Assembly: GCA_028699735.1 (NCBI GenBank)
Contig: JAQVUB010000199.1
Span: forward strand, 1-5,579
Length of the DNA: 5,579 nucleotides
Source: Lentisphaeria bacterium
Lineage (GTDB): Bacteria > Verrucomicrobiota > Lentisphaeria > Oligosphaerales > Oligosphaeraceae
Direction of reading: 5' to 3'
Below, one piece after another: positions 1 to 5,579 of the stretch. The notes under the pieces are model-generated. The model was not told where the DNA came from and ran no database searches. It saw nothing but the letters and a program-made list of their open reading frames with translations. Each line of letters opens with the position of its first letter. The stretch's first letter is position 1. The position numbers were made by a program, and so were the translations under genes.

Positions 1-1
1 G

Positions 2-532
2 ATTTATTTACTCGGCAGGACGACGGAGGCCATACTGAATGCGTCATGGGAAGATACTGGCAGCATGGAATCGATGGCCCGTTACGCACGCGTCGCTAAC
101 CTGACAATACGCCAGGTGGAAATTTTTCTCGCAGCGCCGGAGAACTATGCGCTCTGGCAGCGGATCAAATCCGCCTCCGGTGAAATTCAGCGCTGCTCAT
201 TTACCATGCAAAATGGCCTGTCCTCCCTGGATGTCATCAGCGTCTACGGTGATGAAGTCACTCTGGAAGCGCAGCTGCAACCCGATCTTTGCTTTTCCTT
301 TCGCTGCGTCGATTATGCCATTCTGAGGCTGGATCTGCCACAGGCTGTCAACTCCGATTACCTCTTCATGTACCTGATGCGCATCCGGAACCGGAAAATG
401 GAAATTGTCGAACAGCTCCCGCTCGGTTGCGTGGAAAGCTGTTTCCTTGATGATGGTGAACTGCTGATAAAAGGTAAAGACAGACGGCAACAGGAGAACA
501 AAAAAGTTACCATCGAGCTATCCCGTTTATAA
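2..532 (+). CDS. Unrecognised protein, probably truncated at its 5' end by the window edge
   Basis: I do not recognise this protein. The reading frame is open from base 2 with no stop, so the gene probably begins outside the window. The first in-frame ATG is at 65, preceded only by GGAAG at 49-53 with a long 11-base spacing, and a second ATG follows at 74. If translation starts at 65 the product is 155 residues; the visible open frame gives 176. It looks soluble: alternating hydrophobic and polar stretches suggest beta strands, followed by a helix around the segment SDYLFMYLMRIRNRKMEIVEQL and a lysine-rich C-terminus. There is no signal peptide or membrane segment in the visible part. The stop is 63 bases before the WYL regulator on the same strand, so co-transcription is plausible. 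The frame is confident; the function is unknown. Confidence 0.65.
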   Translation: MYLLGRTTEAILNASWEDTGSMESMARYARVANLTIRQVEIFLAAPENYALWQRIKSASGEIQRCSFTMQNGLSSLDVISVYGDEVTLEAQLQPDLCFSFRCVDYAILRLDLPQAVNSDYLFMYLMRIRNRKMEIVEQLPLGCVESCFLDDGELLIKGKDRRQQENKKVTIELSRL

Positions 533-595
533 ACCACGAAAAGCCCGGCGTGGGCTGGCGCCTTCAGCCTTCAGCCCTATTCAGGAGATTTAGTT

Positions 596-1618
596 ATGCT
601 CGTTACCAAAGACAGTGAAAAACGGCGCAATCTGCTCATTAAAATGTTAAATGACAATGAGCATGTCAATGCCAGCAGCTTCCAGAAAGAGATGCAAAAC
701 TTCCTTTGTGACGGAAGATACCAGGTATCTAGTCGCACCTTTTATCGGGATATAAAGGATCTGAATGACAAATACAATGTCAACATCATATATGACCGTA
801 AAGCAAAAAAGTTTTATCTGCCGGCCGGCATGCGTCTCGGCGATGTTCATAACGATGAGTGTAAATTGAAAAGCTTTCTGCTGGCAGCAAGACTGGTTCA
901 TGGAATCCTGCCAGGGGCTTTCTTGTCTGAACTGAAAAGAGATCTGAGCGCGATCTTGCGGGAAAACGGAATTCCGCTGGCGCCGCAAGCCGAGCCTGAA
1001 TCCCTGCTGGCAATTTATTCAAACCGTATCACAGTGCCAGACGAAATCTTCGATGTTGTGTTCAAAGGTTGGGAACAACGCAAAAAGCTGGATCTTGAGC
1101 TGCCCGGGCAACCCGGCAATACCGTTTCGCGGAAAGTGCGTGCTGAGCCGCAGCTTCTGGTCTGTCAGGATGGGGTCTGGTTTATCAAAGGAAGGGTTTC
1201 GCCCTATCTGGCAGGCCGGCTCGAAAGCGGCAATGCAACCATCGAGGTAATACCGCTTCATCGGATCACCAGTGCCATACTCACTGCAGAAGATTTCGAA
1301 GCGCAGGCTGATTTGAGGAAAAACGTGGAGCAAAATGGCTTTCTGGCAGAACCTACACTACCTGCAGCAAAAATCCGCTTTGCAAAAGATGTCGTCCAAG
1401 AAGCCGAAGCGCGTTTCCACAATCTGCCGCCATCCTCCTGGGAAAAAAGCAGAGATGGCTCCCGGATTCTGAGCCTGGCTCAAACTTGCGAGGAAGAAGT
1501 GATCAGGCTGATTCTGCAATATCGCGGAAAAGCCGCCGTTCTCGAACCGGAATCCCTGAAAAAGACCCTCGCTGAAATCGCCGCCGGCCTGCTGAAAAAT
1601 CATCAGCCGGAAAAATAA
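596..1618 (+). CDS. Helix-turn-helix transcriptional regulator with a WYL domain
   Basis: A 340-residue DNA-binding regulator, about the usual length for WYL-family proteins. The N-terminus (about residues 8-76) reads as a winged helix of the DeoR/HTH_11 kind: the likely recognition helix is around residues 44-60 (VSSRTFYRDIKDLNDKY) and the wing around 63-76. The WYL domain spans about residues 150-225; its name motif is changed to W-F-I at 195-197, inside DGVWFIKGRV. A WCX-like C-terminal extension follows at about 245-335, with the typical pattern of a strand leading into an arginine- or aspartate-rich segment and EEEVIRLILQY. In this family the WYL domain binds a ligand, in several cases nucleic acid or a nucleotide, and controls DNA binding. 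The start is supported by AGGAG at 583-587, 8 bases upstream. It probably regulates neighbouring genes; the dyads at 2328-2421 are candidate targets, but that link is inferred. The family call is strong and the target unknown. Confidence 0.88.
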   Translation: MLVTKDSEKRRNLLIKMLNDNEHVNASSFQKEMQNFLCDGRYQVSSRTFYRDIKDLNDKYNVNIIYDRKAKKFYLPAGMRLGDVHNDECKLKSFLLAARLVHGILPGAFLSELKRDLSAILRENGIPLAPQAEPESLLAIYSNRITVPDEIFDVVFKGWEQRKKLDLELPGQPGNTVSRKVRAEPQLLVCQDGVWFIKGRVSPYLAGRLESGNATIEVIPLHRITSAILTAEDFEAQADLRKNVEQNGFLAEPTLPAAKIRFAKDVVQEAEARFHNLPPSSWEKSRDGSRILSLAQTCEEEVIRLILQYRGKAAVLEPESLKKTLAEIAAGLLKNHQPEK

Positions 1619-1658
1619 TGGCAAGCCGGAAGCTTCTTTTGGAAAGGAATACCGCCCT

Positions 1659-2186
1659 ATGCGAGATATAAAAGTCAATGGAGTACCCTTCGCCGGGGAT
1701 GTCATCAATCAGCCGGATTCTGTCGTGGAAATCGAACAAAATGATCAGCCGCTGCTGATTCAGTTCCCGGGGAAAGTGGCCATTCATGACAACCGGGAAG
1801 ATCTGCGCATTTATGGCACACGGATCTCCATCGAAATCGAAAATAACTCCGCAACAATCCAATGCTTTGCTGACCGCTGCCAGTTCAAAATCCATAACAA
1901 TGCCGCCAACCTGCATGTCTATGGCGATCACAATAAAATCACCGTCAACAATAACCTGGGTACCCTGAATATCTATGGCGATCACCTTCAAATGACGGTG
2001 CTTGATAATAAAGGTAAACTCCATTTCCTCGGAGTTGGCAACCAGGCCGAAATACAAAAGGGCGAAGCAACAACCTATGGCTATTACATGAAAACCGTCA
2101 TCCACCCCGAAGCAACCGCCAAAGTCGAAGGAAAGTATAAAGAATTTATCGACCTGGGAAAAATTACCAGCATCACCAGTATCTGA
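1659..2186 (+). CDS. Small repeat protein, predicted beta-solenoid with an asparagine ladder
   Basis: I do not recognise a named family. The 175-residue product has five exact-length 18-residue repeats at residues 40-57, 58-75, 76-93, 94-111 and 112-129, and a degenerate 17-residue copy at 23-39. The consensus is hydrophobic-x-[IV]-x-[NDQ]-N-x3-[LI]-x-hydrophobic-[YF]-G-[DT], with the Asn at position 6 invariant (N28, N45, N63, N81, N99, N117). Regular spacing of alternating strands with a stacked Asn is the signature of a parallel beta-helix or solenoid, comparable to DUF3060-like or pentapeptide-type coils, though I cannot assign it to either. The C-terminus (about 130-175) departs from the repeat and may cap the fold. 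There is no signal peptide or membrane segment, so it is probably cytoplasmic. AGGA at 1645-1648 lies 10 bases before the ATG. The 40-base gap after the WYL gene suggests one operon. It could be a scaffold, binding or mimic protein; nothing points to an enzyme. Confidence 0.8.
   Translation: MRDIKVNGVPFAGDVINQPDSVVEIEQNDQPLLIQFPGKVAIHDNREDLRIYGTRISIEIENNSATIQCFADRCQFKIHNNAANLHVYGDHNKITVNNNLGTLNIYGDHLQMTVLDNKGKLHFLGVGNQAEIQKGEATTYGYYMKTVIHPEATAKVEGKYKEFIDLGKITSITSI
1776..2045 (+). repeat. Five in-frame 54-base tandem repeats inside the solenoid gene
   Basis: The 18-residue protein repeats correspond to five 54-base DNA units. They are mostly diverged at DNA level, but the third and fourth units still share the identical 14-mer TCTATGGCGATCAC at 1918-1931 and 1972-1985, exactly 54 bases apart. 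This suggests that at least one duplication is fairly recent or that the segment is kept similar by selection. Confidence 0.75.
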
Positions 2187-2327
2187 GGCCACTTGAAAAA
2201 ATAATAGAATCCAAAATTATACGCAAATCAATAAGCTCTGACAGACATATATATAGAGAGCAATGCACAAAATATTGCGCATCGCACCCCTGAAAACGAG
2301 CAAAAGCAAGATCCGAAATGGGCTTGT

Positions 2328-2349
2328 GTATGACAAAAACCTGTCAGGT
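2328..2349. promoter_or_regulatory. Operator-like dyad, distal copy
   Basis: GTATGACA, six bases, then TGTCAGGT: the inner TGACA/TGTCA arms are perfect inverted repeats, and the outer bases match only partly. The left arm plus flanking bases (2327-2337, TGTATGACAAA) is an exact reverse complement of 2412-2422 in the proximal dyad. Repeated half-sites of one sequence in a leader fit a dimeric regulator, but the binding protein is unknown. Confidence 0.4.
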
Positions 2350-2400
2350 AAATAAAAAAAACGCAAGAAAAAAATGACGAAATTTCGCGAAAATATTTTG

Positions 2401-2421
2401 GTACGACATGATTTGTCATAC
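2401..2421. promoter_or_regulatory. Operator-like dyad overlapping the expected -35 region
   Basis: GTACGACA, five bases, then TGTCATAC: eight-base arms with a single mismatch. It ends 9 bases before the TATAAT at 2431-2436 and so covers the place where a -35 box should lie (about 2408-2413, which has no good TTGACA match). Such placement fits repression, or activation that makes up for the missing -35. The WYL regulator upstream is an obvious but unproven candidate to bind it. Confidence 0.45.
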
Positions 2422-2430
2422 ATTTTGGCA

Positions 2431-2436
2431 TATAAT
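2431..2436 (+). promoter_or_regulatory. Candidate -10 box (TATAAT) for the AAA+ gene
   Basis: A perfect sigma-70-type TATAAT lies about 100 bases before the TTG start of the AAA+ gene. There is no TTGACA-like -35 at 16-18 bases and no TGn extended -10 element. TTGTCA at 2413-2418 is a fair -35 sequence but only 12 bases away. Transcription from here would begin near 2443 and give a leader of about 95 bases. Chance TATAAT in AT-rich DNA cannot be excluded. Confidence 0.4.
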
Positions 2437-2522
2437 AATCCTGTTACGATTTTTGTTTTTTCGTTTTTAGTAATCAGGATTCATTTCTGGTTGGTGGCAG
2501 TTTGGGCAGTTATTCAATTATC

Positions 2523-2528
2523 AGGAGG
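2523..2528 (+). promoter_or_regulatory. Ribosome binding site AGGAGG that fixes the TTG start
   Basis: A consensus AGGAGG sits 8 bases before the TTG at 2537. There is no ATG or GTG at suitable spacing in the frame of the AAA+ gene, so this site is the main reason for choosing the TTG start. A very strong Shine-Dalgarno site with a weak start codon may moderate expression. Confidence 0.75.
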
Positions 2529-2536
2529 AGACGGCC

Positions 2537-4909
2537 TTGAGAAGGAAAAAGTATTGCAGCAGTGATTTTCTGAAACGAAGTGATCAGAATGACGAAGAGC
2601 GGATTTTTTCGGGGGATTTGTGGCAGAAGAGCCAGGCGATCGGGTTTTACTGCAACATCCTTGGCGGACTCAAGGAGAACCTTGAGCGCACGAGCCTGTG
2701 GGAGTTTCCGGAACAGGTTTTGAAACATTCCGAGGTGGCCGGACTGTATGACAGCCTGTTTCCGGAAGCGAAACGCAAAAAACTCTCTCAAGGTCTGGAT
2801 TTCCAGCATTCGATTCCAGAATTGAGCAATGGGGATTCGTTGAGCGATATTCTGGAATTTCTCTACAAGGCACCGGAATTCCGCAGCCGCATGGTCAATG
2901 GGTTGCTGGAACTCCTGCAAAACCGCAAACAGGAAATCAGCAAACGCCTGAAAAGCGGCGGAAAAGCAAAGGGAGTCCGCAAGCAGGAAAATGCCAGTCC
3001 CCTGCGTGACAAGCTCGACGAAATCACGAAGCTGTTCAGTCTTTCTGAAAAGGAATCCCGCGCCATCCTTTTCCTCTATCTTGACCAGAGCAGCTTCTGG
3101 GATATTGACGATGTCTTCGGCTCGCGCAGGCATTCACACGGCAATCAGCTCCCGCAAAAACTGGCACAGGCTATGGGAATGCCGTTAAATGATGTCAGCG
3201 CGATGCTTTCCAGCAAGAACAATCTGCGGCGTTTCGGGATCTTGGAACCCGACAGCCTGGAGCTCGAGGATACCTTTATCAGCTTTCTCAACGGGCTGAA
3301 TGACACGCCCCTGTGCGACCGCTTCTATACCCTCGATGACGGGTCGGAAACCCTGCCCTGGGAAATGCATGGGCGTCTGGCCACGGAAGAGGGCAAGCAG
3401 CTGATCAAGCTGATTTCCGGCAAGCAGGAAAATCGCGGGCAGCATATCCTGCTTTATGGTCTCAGCGGCACTGGCAAAACCGCTTTTGCCAAAAGCCTGG
3501 CAGCGCAGCTGGGCAAAAAGCTGTATTTCATCAATCAAGCCGACAACCGGGAAAACAGCAAAAGCCCCTCCGGCACCACCTTCCGTTTTGCCGGTCTGGA
3601 AGTGGCCAATCTGCGCCTCGATCATCAGCAGACCATAATCTGCGTCGATGAATGCGACAAGATGCTCTCCAATCAGGGCCTGGGCGCCAGCATTTTCAGC
3701 CGCTTCGGCCTGATGCCCGACCGCGACGGCGAAAGCAAAGGGCGCCTCAATGCCATGCTGGACAGCACCCGCATGACCGTCATCTGGATTGCCAACTCCA
3801 CCCGGGATTCAATCGACCCCTCCAGCCGGCGCCGTTTCGACTACAGCATCTTCTTTGATACTTTGAGTGCCTCAACCCTGCGCTTCATCTGGAACAATGC
3901 CCTGCAGCGCTATGGGATGCAGGGAAAGCTCAGCGATGAATTTCTCGCGGTGATCAGCAAGCGCTATCCGGTGAATGCCGGCGGGGTGGATACCGCCGTG
4001 CGCAATGCCGCAAGCGTCATCGAACAGCATCCGGACGAGGATTTTGAGAAGCAGGTCATGGTCTATCTGCGGGCGCACTGCGATATTCTGGATATCAAGG
4101 AAATCGACGTTGACCAGCATGAACCGGCCGGGGATTACTCCCTGGCAGGCCTGAATATCAAAAGCGCACTTTCGCTGGAACAGATCATTGCGGCCGCGGG
4201 AAAATTCCTGAAGAAGGAGTTAAAAACTGAAAAGCATGTGGATTCTCCCCGCATGAATCTGCTGCTGTACGGCCCACCCGGAACCGGCAAAACCGAGTTC
4301 GTCAAGTACTTTGCCAGTCGTCTCAAGCAGCCCCTGACCGTCAAAATGGCCAGCGATCTGCTCAATCCCTATGTCGGTGTCACCGAACAGCGCATTGTCT
4401 CGGCCTTCCGGGAGGCGGAAGCGGAAAAGACGATTCTTTTTATGGATGAGGGCGATGCGATGCTGGCCACGCGGGCGAATGCAACGCATTCCTGGCAGAC
4501 CTCGCAGGTGGTCACGCTGATGCATGAAATGGAGCATTTCAACGGTATTCTGGTGATGGCCAGCAACTTTGCCCAGAATCTGGATGTGGCCGCCCTGCGC
4601 CGTTTCACCTTCAAGATCCAGTTTGATTTCCTCGACAACAAGGGCAAACTGCACTTCTTCAAGGTCTTTTTCGAACACCGCAAGCTGCCTGCGCTCAATG
4701 CCCAGGAAAAGAAGCTCCTCGAGGGCATTACGAACCTGACGCCTGGTGACTTCCGCAATGTCCGCCAGCAGATCTGCTACCTCGATTCCGGCAGCGTCAG
4801 CAATGCGGATCTGCTCAAGGCCTTGCAGGAAGAGGTCACCAATAAACAGCAGTACGCACTGACCAGCGAATTCAATACACAGAAACGAATCGGATTCACC
4901 GGAATCTGA
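2537..4909 (+). CDS. Tandem AAA+ ATPase (SpoVK/COG0464-like), two complete modules
   Basis: A 790-residue ATP-driven remodelling protein. Residues 1 to about 280 have no motif I recognise; about 145-250 (from PLRDKLDEITKLFSLSEKESR) look helical and resemble the N-terminal region of large tandem AAA+ proteins of this group. Module 1: Walker A GLSGTGKT 308-315, Walker B D371-E372, sensor-1 N420 in WIANS, arginine-finger cluster R431-R433. Module 2: Walker A GPPGTGKT 579-586, Walker B D637-E638, sensor-1 N677 in MASNF, arginines R688-R689. All key residues are present, so both modules should bind and hydrolyse ATP. The segment KGRLNAMLDS...WIANSTRDSIDP before the module 1 arginines and LNIKSALSLEQI before module 2 match my recollection of bacterial tandem AAA proteins. 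There is no protease, nuclease or membrane domain, so a ring-forming unfoldase or remodeller is likely and its substrate is unknown. The TTG start is supported by AGGAGG at 2523-2528. Confidence 0.92.
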   Translation: MRRKKYCSSDFLKRSDQNDEERIFSGDLWQKSQAIGFYCNILGGLKENLERTSLWEFPEQVLKHSEVAGLYDSLFPEAKRKKLSQGLDFQHSIPELSNGDSLSDILEFLYKAPEFRSRMVNGLLELLQNRKQEISKRLKSGGKAKGVRKQENASPLRDKLDEITKLFSLSEKESRAILFLYLDQSSFWDIDDVFGSRRHSHGNQLPQKLAQAMGMPLNDVSAMLSSKNNLRRFGILEPDSLELEDTFISFLNGLNDTPLCDRFYTLDDGSETLPWEMHGRLATEEGKQLIKLISGKQENRGQHILLYGLSGTGKTAFAKSLAAQLGKKLYFINQADNRENSKSPSGTTFRFAGLEVANLRLDHQQTIICVDECDKMLSNQGLGASIFSRFGLMPDRDGESKGRLNAMLDSTRMTVIWIANSTRDSIDPSSRRRFDYSIFFDTLSASTLRFIWNNALQRYGMQGKLSDEFLAVISKRYPVNAGGVDTAVRNAASVIEQHPDEDFEKQVMVYLRAHCDILDIKEIDVDQHEPAGDYSLAGLNIKSALSLEQIIAAAGKFLKKELKTEKHVDSPRMNLLLYGPPGTGKTEFVKYFASRLKQPLTVKMASDLLNPYVGVTEQRIVSAFREAEAEKTILFMDEGDAMLATRANATHSWQTSQVVTLMHEMEHFNGILVMASNFAQNLDVAALRRFTFKIQFDFLDNKGKLHFFKVFFEHRKLPALNAQEKKLLEGITNLTPGDFRNVRQQICYLDSGSVSNADLLKALQEEVTNKQQYALTSEFNTQKRIGFTGI

Positions 4910-4936
4910 ATACAACACCACTTTTTTATGGCAAAA

Positions 4937-4963
4937 CTCTCCCTCGCATGTTGCGGCGGAGAG
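4937..4963 (+). other. RNA hairpin between the AAA+ gene and the small downstream gene
   Basis: CTCTCC at 4937-4942 pairs with GGAGAG at 4958-4963. After one C-C mismatch and a U-G pair, CGCA (4945-4948) pairs with TGCG (4952-4955) around a 3-base loop. No T-tract follows, so it is not a standard rho-independent terminator. It could be an mRNA processing or stabilising element that sets different levels for the genes before and after it. Confidence 0.5.
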
Positions 4964-4998
4964 ACAGCCACCACCACCCCAAGGAAAGGAAGAAAACC

Positions 4999-5151
4999 AT
5001 GCAGACAAAGAAATTTCAGGGAATCGTCATTCTGAAAGACGGCAAGAACATCCGTCCGGTCATTGAAACGACCAGCCGCGGTCAGGCGGAGTTCATCCTC
5101 AAGGCACAGTATCCGGATGCCAGAGCGGTTTTCGTCAATGAAATCCGTTAA
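4999..5151 (+). CDS. Small 50-residue protein, unrecognised
   Basis: A 50-residue product I cannot assign to a family. The pattern is strand (FQGIVILKDGK), strand (NIRPVIETTSR), helix (GQAEFILKAQYP), strand (ARAVFVNEI), a compact beta-beta-alpha-beta arrangement like small domains in which a helix with A-x2-K-A-x-YP follows two strands. There is no signal peptide or membrane segment. The frame is also open from an ATG at 4948, but that start lies inside the hairpin and has no ribosome binding site, while ATG 4999 has AGGAAG at 4987-4992 six bases upstream. It lies between the AAA+ ATPase (89-base gap) and the SLOG gene (47-base gap) on the same strand, so it is probably co-transcribed and may be an adaptor or regulator of one of them; that role is inferred from position only. 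Confidence 0.7.
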   Translation: MQTKKFQGIVILKDGKNIRPVIETTSRGQAEFILKAQYPDARAVFVNEIR

Positions 5152-5198
5152 GCATCTCTGACCCCTTGTTCTTCGTATCAATCCCTGCTGGAGCCCCC

Positions 5199-5564
5199 GT
5201 GCGCGCGATTATAGCCGGATCCCGTTCCATTCATGACTATGAAGCCCTCTGCAATGTCGTCCAGGAATCCGGCTTCGGGATATCACAGGTGCTCAGCGGT
5301 GCGGCAGAGGGCGTCGATGCGCTCGGCGAACGCTATGCTCTCGAGCATAACCTGCCCATCGAACGCTTCCCGGCTGACTGGAACCGCCACGGACGCGCCG
5401 CCGGCCCCATACGCAACCGCATCATGGCGCAACATGCCGAGGCCCTGATTGCGCTCATGCATCCAAACAGTCCCGGCACCAGAAACATGATCCAGACCGC
5501 CCACCAGGCCGGCCTCAAAATCCATGTCAAAATTTTGCAGACAAGCAACCCGGAAAGGAAATGA
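5199..5564 (+). CDS. YspA-like SLOG family protein (DUF2493)
   Basis: A 121-residue single-domain Rossmann-like SLOG protein. The N-terminal strand leads to the AGSR motif (residues 6-9) followed by DY; the second motif SGAAEGVDALGERYA is at 33-47, and ADWNRHGRAAGPIRNRIM at 59-76 is the hallmark of the YspA/cpYpsA-related group. SLOG proteins are predicted to bind or act on nucleotide-derived ligands such as ADP-ribose or NAD derivatives, and several members serve as sensors or effectors in bacterial conflict systems; the exact ligand here is unknown. I chose GTG 5199 because it gives the usual family start (MRAIIAGSR) and has TGGAG at 5188-5192 six bases upstream. The longer TTG start at 5166 adds 11 residues and has no ribosome binding site. 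The stop overlaps or sits next to the start of the next gene, implying translational coupling. Confidence 0.88.
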   Translation: MRAIIAGSRSIHDYEALCNVVQESGFGISQVLSGAAEGVDALGERYALEHNLPIERFPADWNRHGRAAGPIRNRIMAQHAEALIALMHPNSPGTRNMIQTAHQAGLKIHVKILQTSNPERK

Positions 5565-5569
5565 CACCC

Positions 5570-5579
5570 ATGCATAGTA
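5570..5579 (+). CDS. First codons of the next gene, cut by the right edge
   Basis: After the SLOG gene, AAAGGAAA lies about 10 bases before an ATG at 5570 that reads M-H-S and leaves the window. An in-frame ATG at 5561 overlaps the SLOG stop in an ATGA arrangement and is the alternative start. Only three to six codons are visible, so nothing can be said of the product except that it is probably in the same operon. Confidence 0.4.

Larger units (their letters stand above)
2187..2536. other. AT-rich non-coding region between the two gene groups
   Basis: This 350-base stretch has no convincing gene and is clearly richer in A and T than its flanks. It contains a TATATATA run near 2247-2254, A-tracts at about 2351-2374, a T-rich run at about 2450-2468, overlapping palindromes at 2378-2392, two TGACA/TGTCA dyads and a perfect -10 hexamer. 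I see no rho-independent terminator for the upstream genes. It most likely acts as the control region and leader of the AAA+ gene. Confidence 0.6.

Noticed and set aside
542..577. Competing short hairpins (AGCCC/GGGCT and GGCTG/CAGCC) between the first gene and the WYL gene
   Set aside because: Stems are only five bases and there is no T-tract; they could be an attenuator but are too weak to annotate.
1503..2192. Minus-strand open frame of 229 codons opposite the WYL end and solenoid gene
   Set aside because: Its periodic look is a mirror of the 54-base repeats; the + strand frame has a ribosome binding site and the coherent Asn ladder.
2193..2221. TTGAAA followed 17 bases later by ATTATA just after the solenoid stop
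   Set aside because: The -10 is poor and AT-rich DNA gives many such matches; the TATAAT at 2431 is better placed for the AAA+ gene.
2489..2506. Four GG runs in the AAA+ leader that could form a two-layer G-quadruplex
   Set aside because: Only two-G layers, with an uneven loop; commonly found by chance.
2374..2565. Plus-strand open frame of 63 codons with a hydrophobic stretch, overlapping the AAA+ start
   Set aside because: It has no ribosome binding site, runs through the promoter-like region, and its hydrophobicity comes from T-rich DNA.
4517..4540. HEMEH at residues 663-667 of the AAA+ protein resembles an HExxH zinc-protease motif
   Set aside because: It lies in the helix between Walker B and sensor 1 of the second AAA module, inside the ATPase core, with no further metal ligand context; likely chance.
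4893..4927. Small stem at the AAA+ stop (GATTC/GAATC) followed by a T6 run as a terminator
   Set aside because: The stem is five bases and the T-run is 15 bases away, unlike an intrinsic terminator.
4220..5008. Minus-strand open frame of 262 codons opposite the AAA+ gene
   Set aside because: It lies antisense to the conserved second AAA+ module, has no recognisable domain, and is explained by codon bias of the real gene.

Overview
The window looks like a bacterial chromosomal or accessory segment. Coding sequence is of moderate-to-high GC, with clear Shine-Dalgarno sites and TTG, GTG and ATG starts. I cannot name the organism. The protein families seen (WYL regulator, a tandem AAA+ ATPase of the SpoVK/COG0464 type, YspA-like SLOG protein) are widespread in Gram-negative bacteria and in accessory islands. 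I found no tRNA, rRNA, CRISPR array, transposase or integrase.

Layout: (i) about 2-532, an unrecognised protein probably cut by the left window edge; (ii) 596-1618, a helix-turn-helix WYL-domain regulator; (iii) 1659-2186, a small unrecognised protein built from 18-residue tandem repeats with an invariant asparagine, best read as a beta-solenoid; (iv) 2187-2536, a 350-base AT-rich non-coding region with a candidate -10 box and two operator-like dyads built on TGACA/TGTCA half-sites; (v) 2537-4909, a 790-residue protein with two complete AAA+ modules behind a roughly 280-residue N-terminal region, using a TTG start; (vi) 4999-5151, a 50-residue unrecognised protein behind a stable-looking hairpin; (vii) 5199-5564, a YspA-like SLOG (DUF2493) protein with a GTG start; (viii) the first codons of a further gene at the right edge. 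All genes are on the + strand.

The simplest reading is two transcription units: the first protein, WYL regulator and solenoid protein (gaps of 63 and 40 bases), then the AAA+ ATPase, small protein, SLOG protein and the next gene (gaps of 89 and 47 bases, then an overlap or a 5-base gap), driven from the AT-rich region. WYL and SLOG domains are both known as ligand-sensing modules that recur in defence and stress loci. A regulator plus tandem AAA+ remodeller plus SLOG protein could therefore be a regulated conflict or stress system. That is an inference from context: no nuclease, toxin or other effector is visible inside the window.
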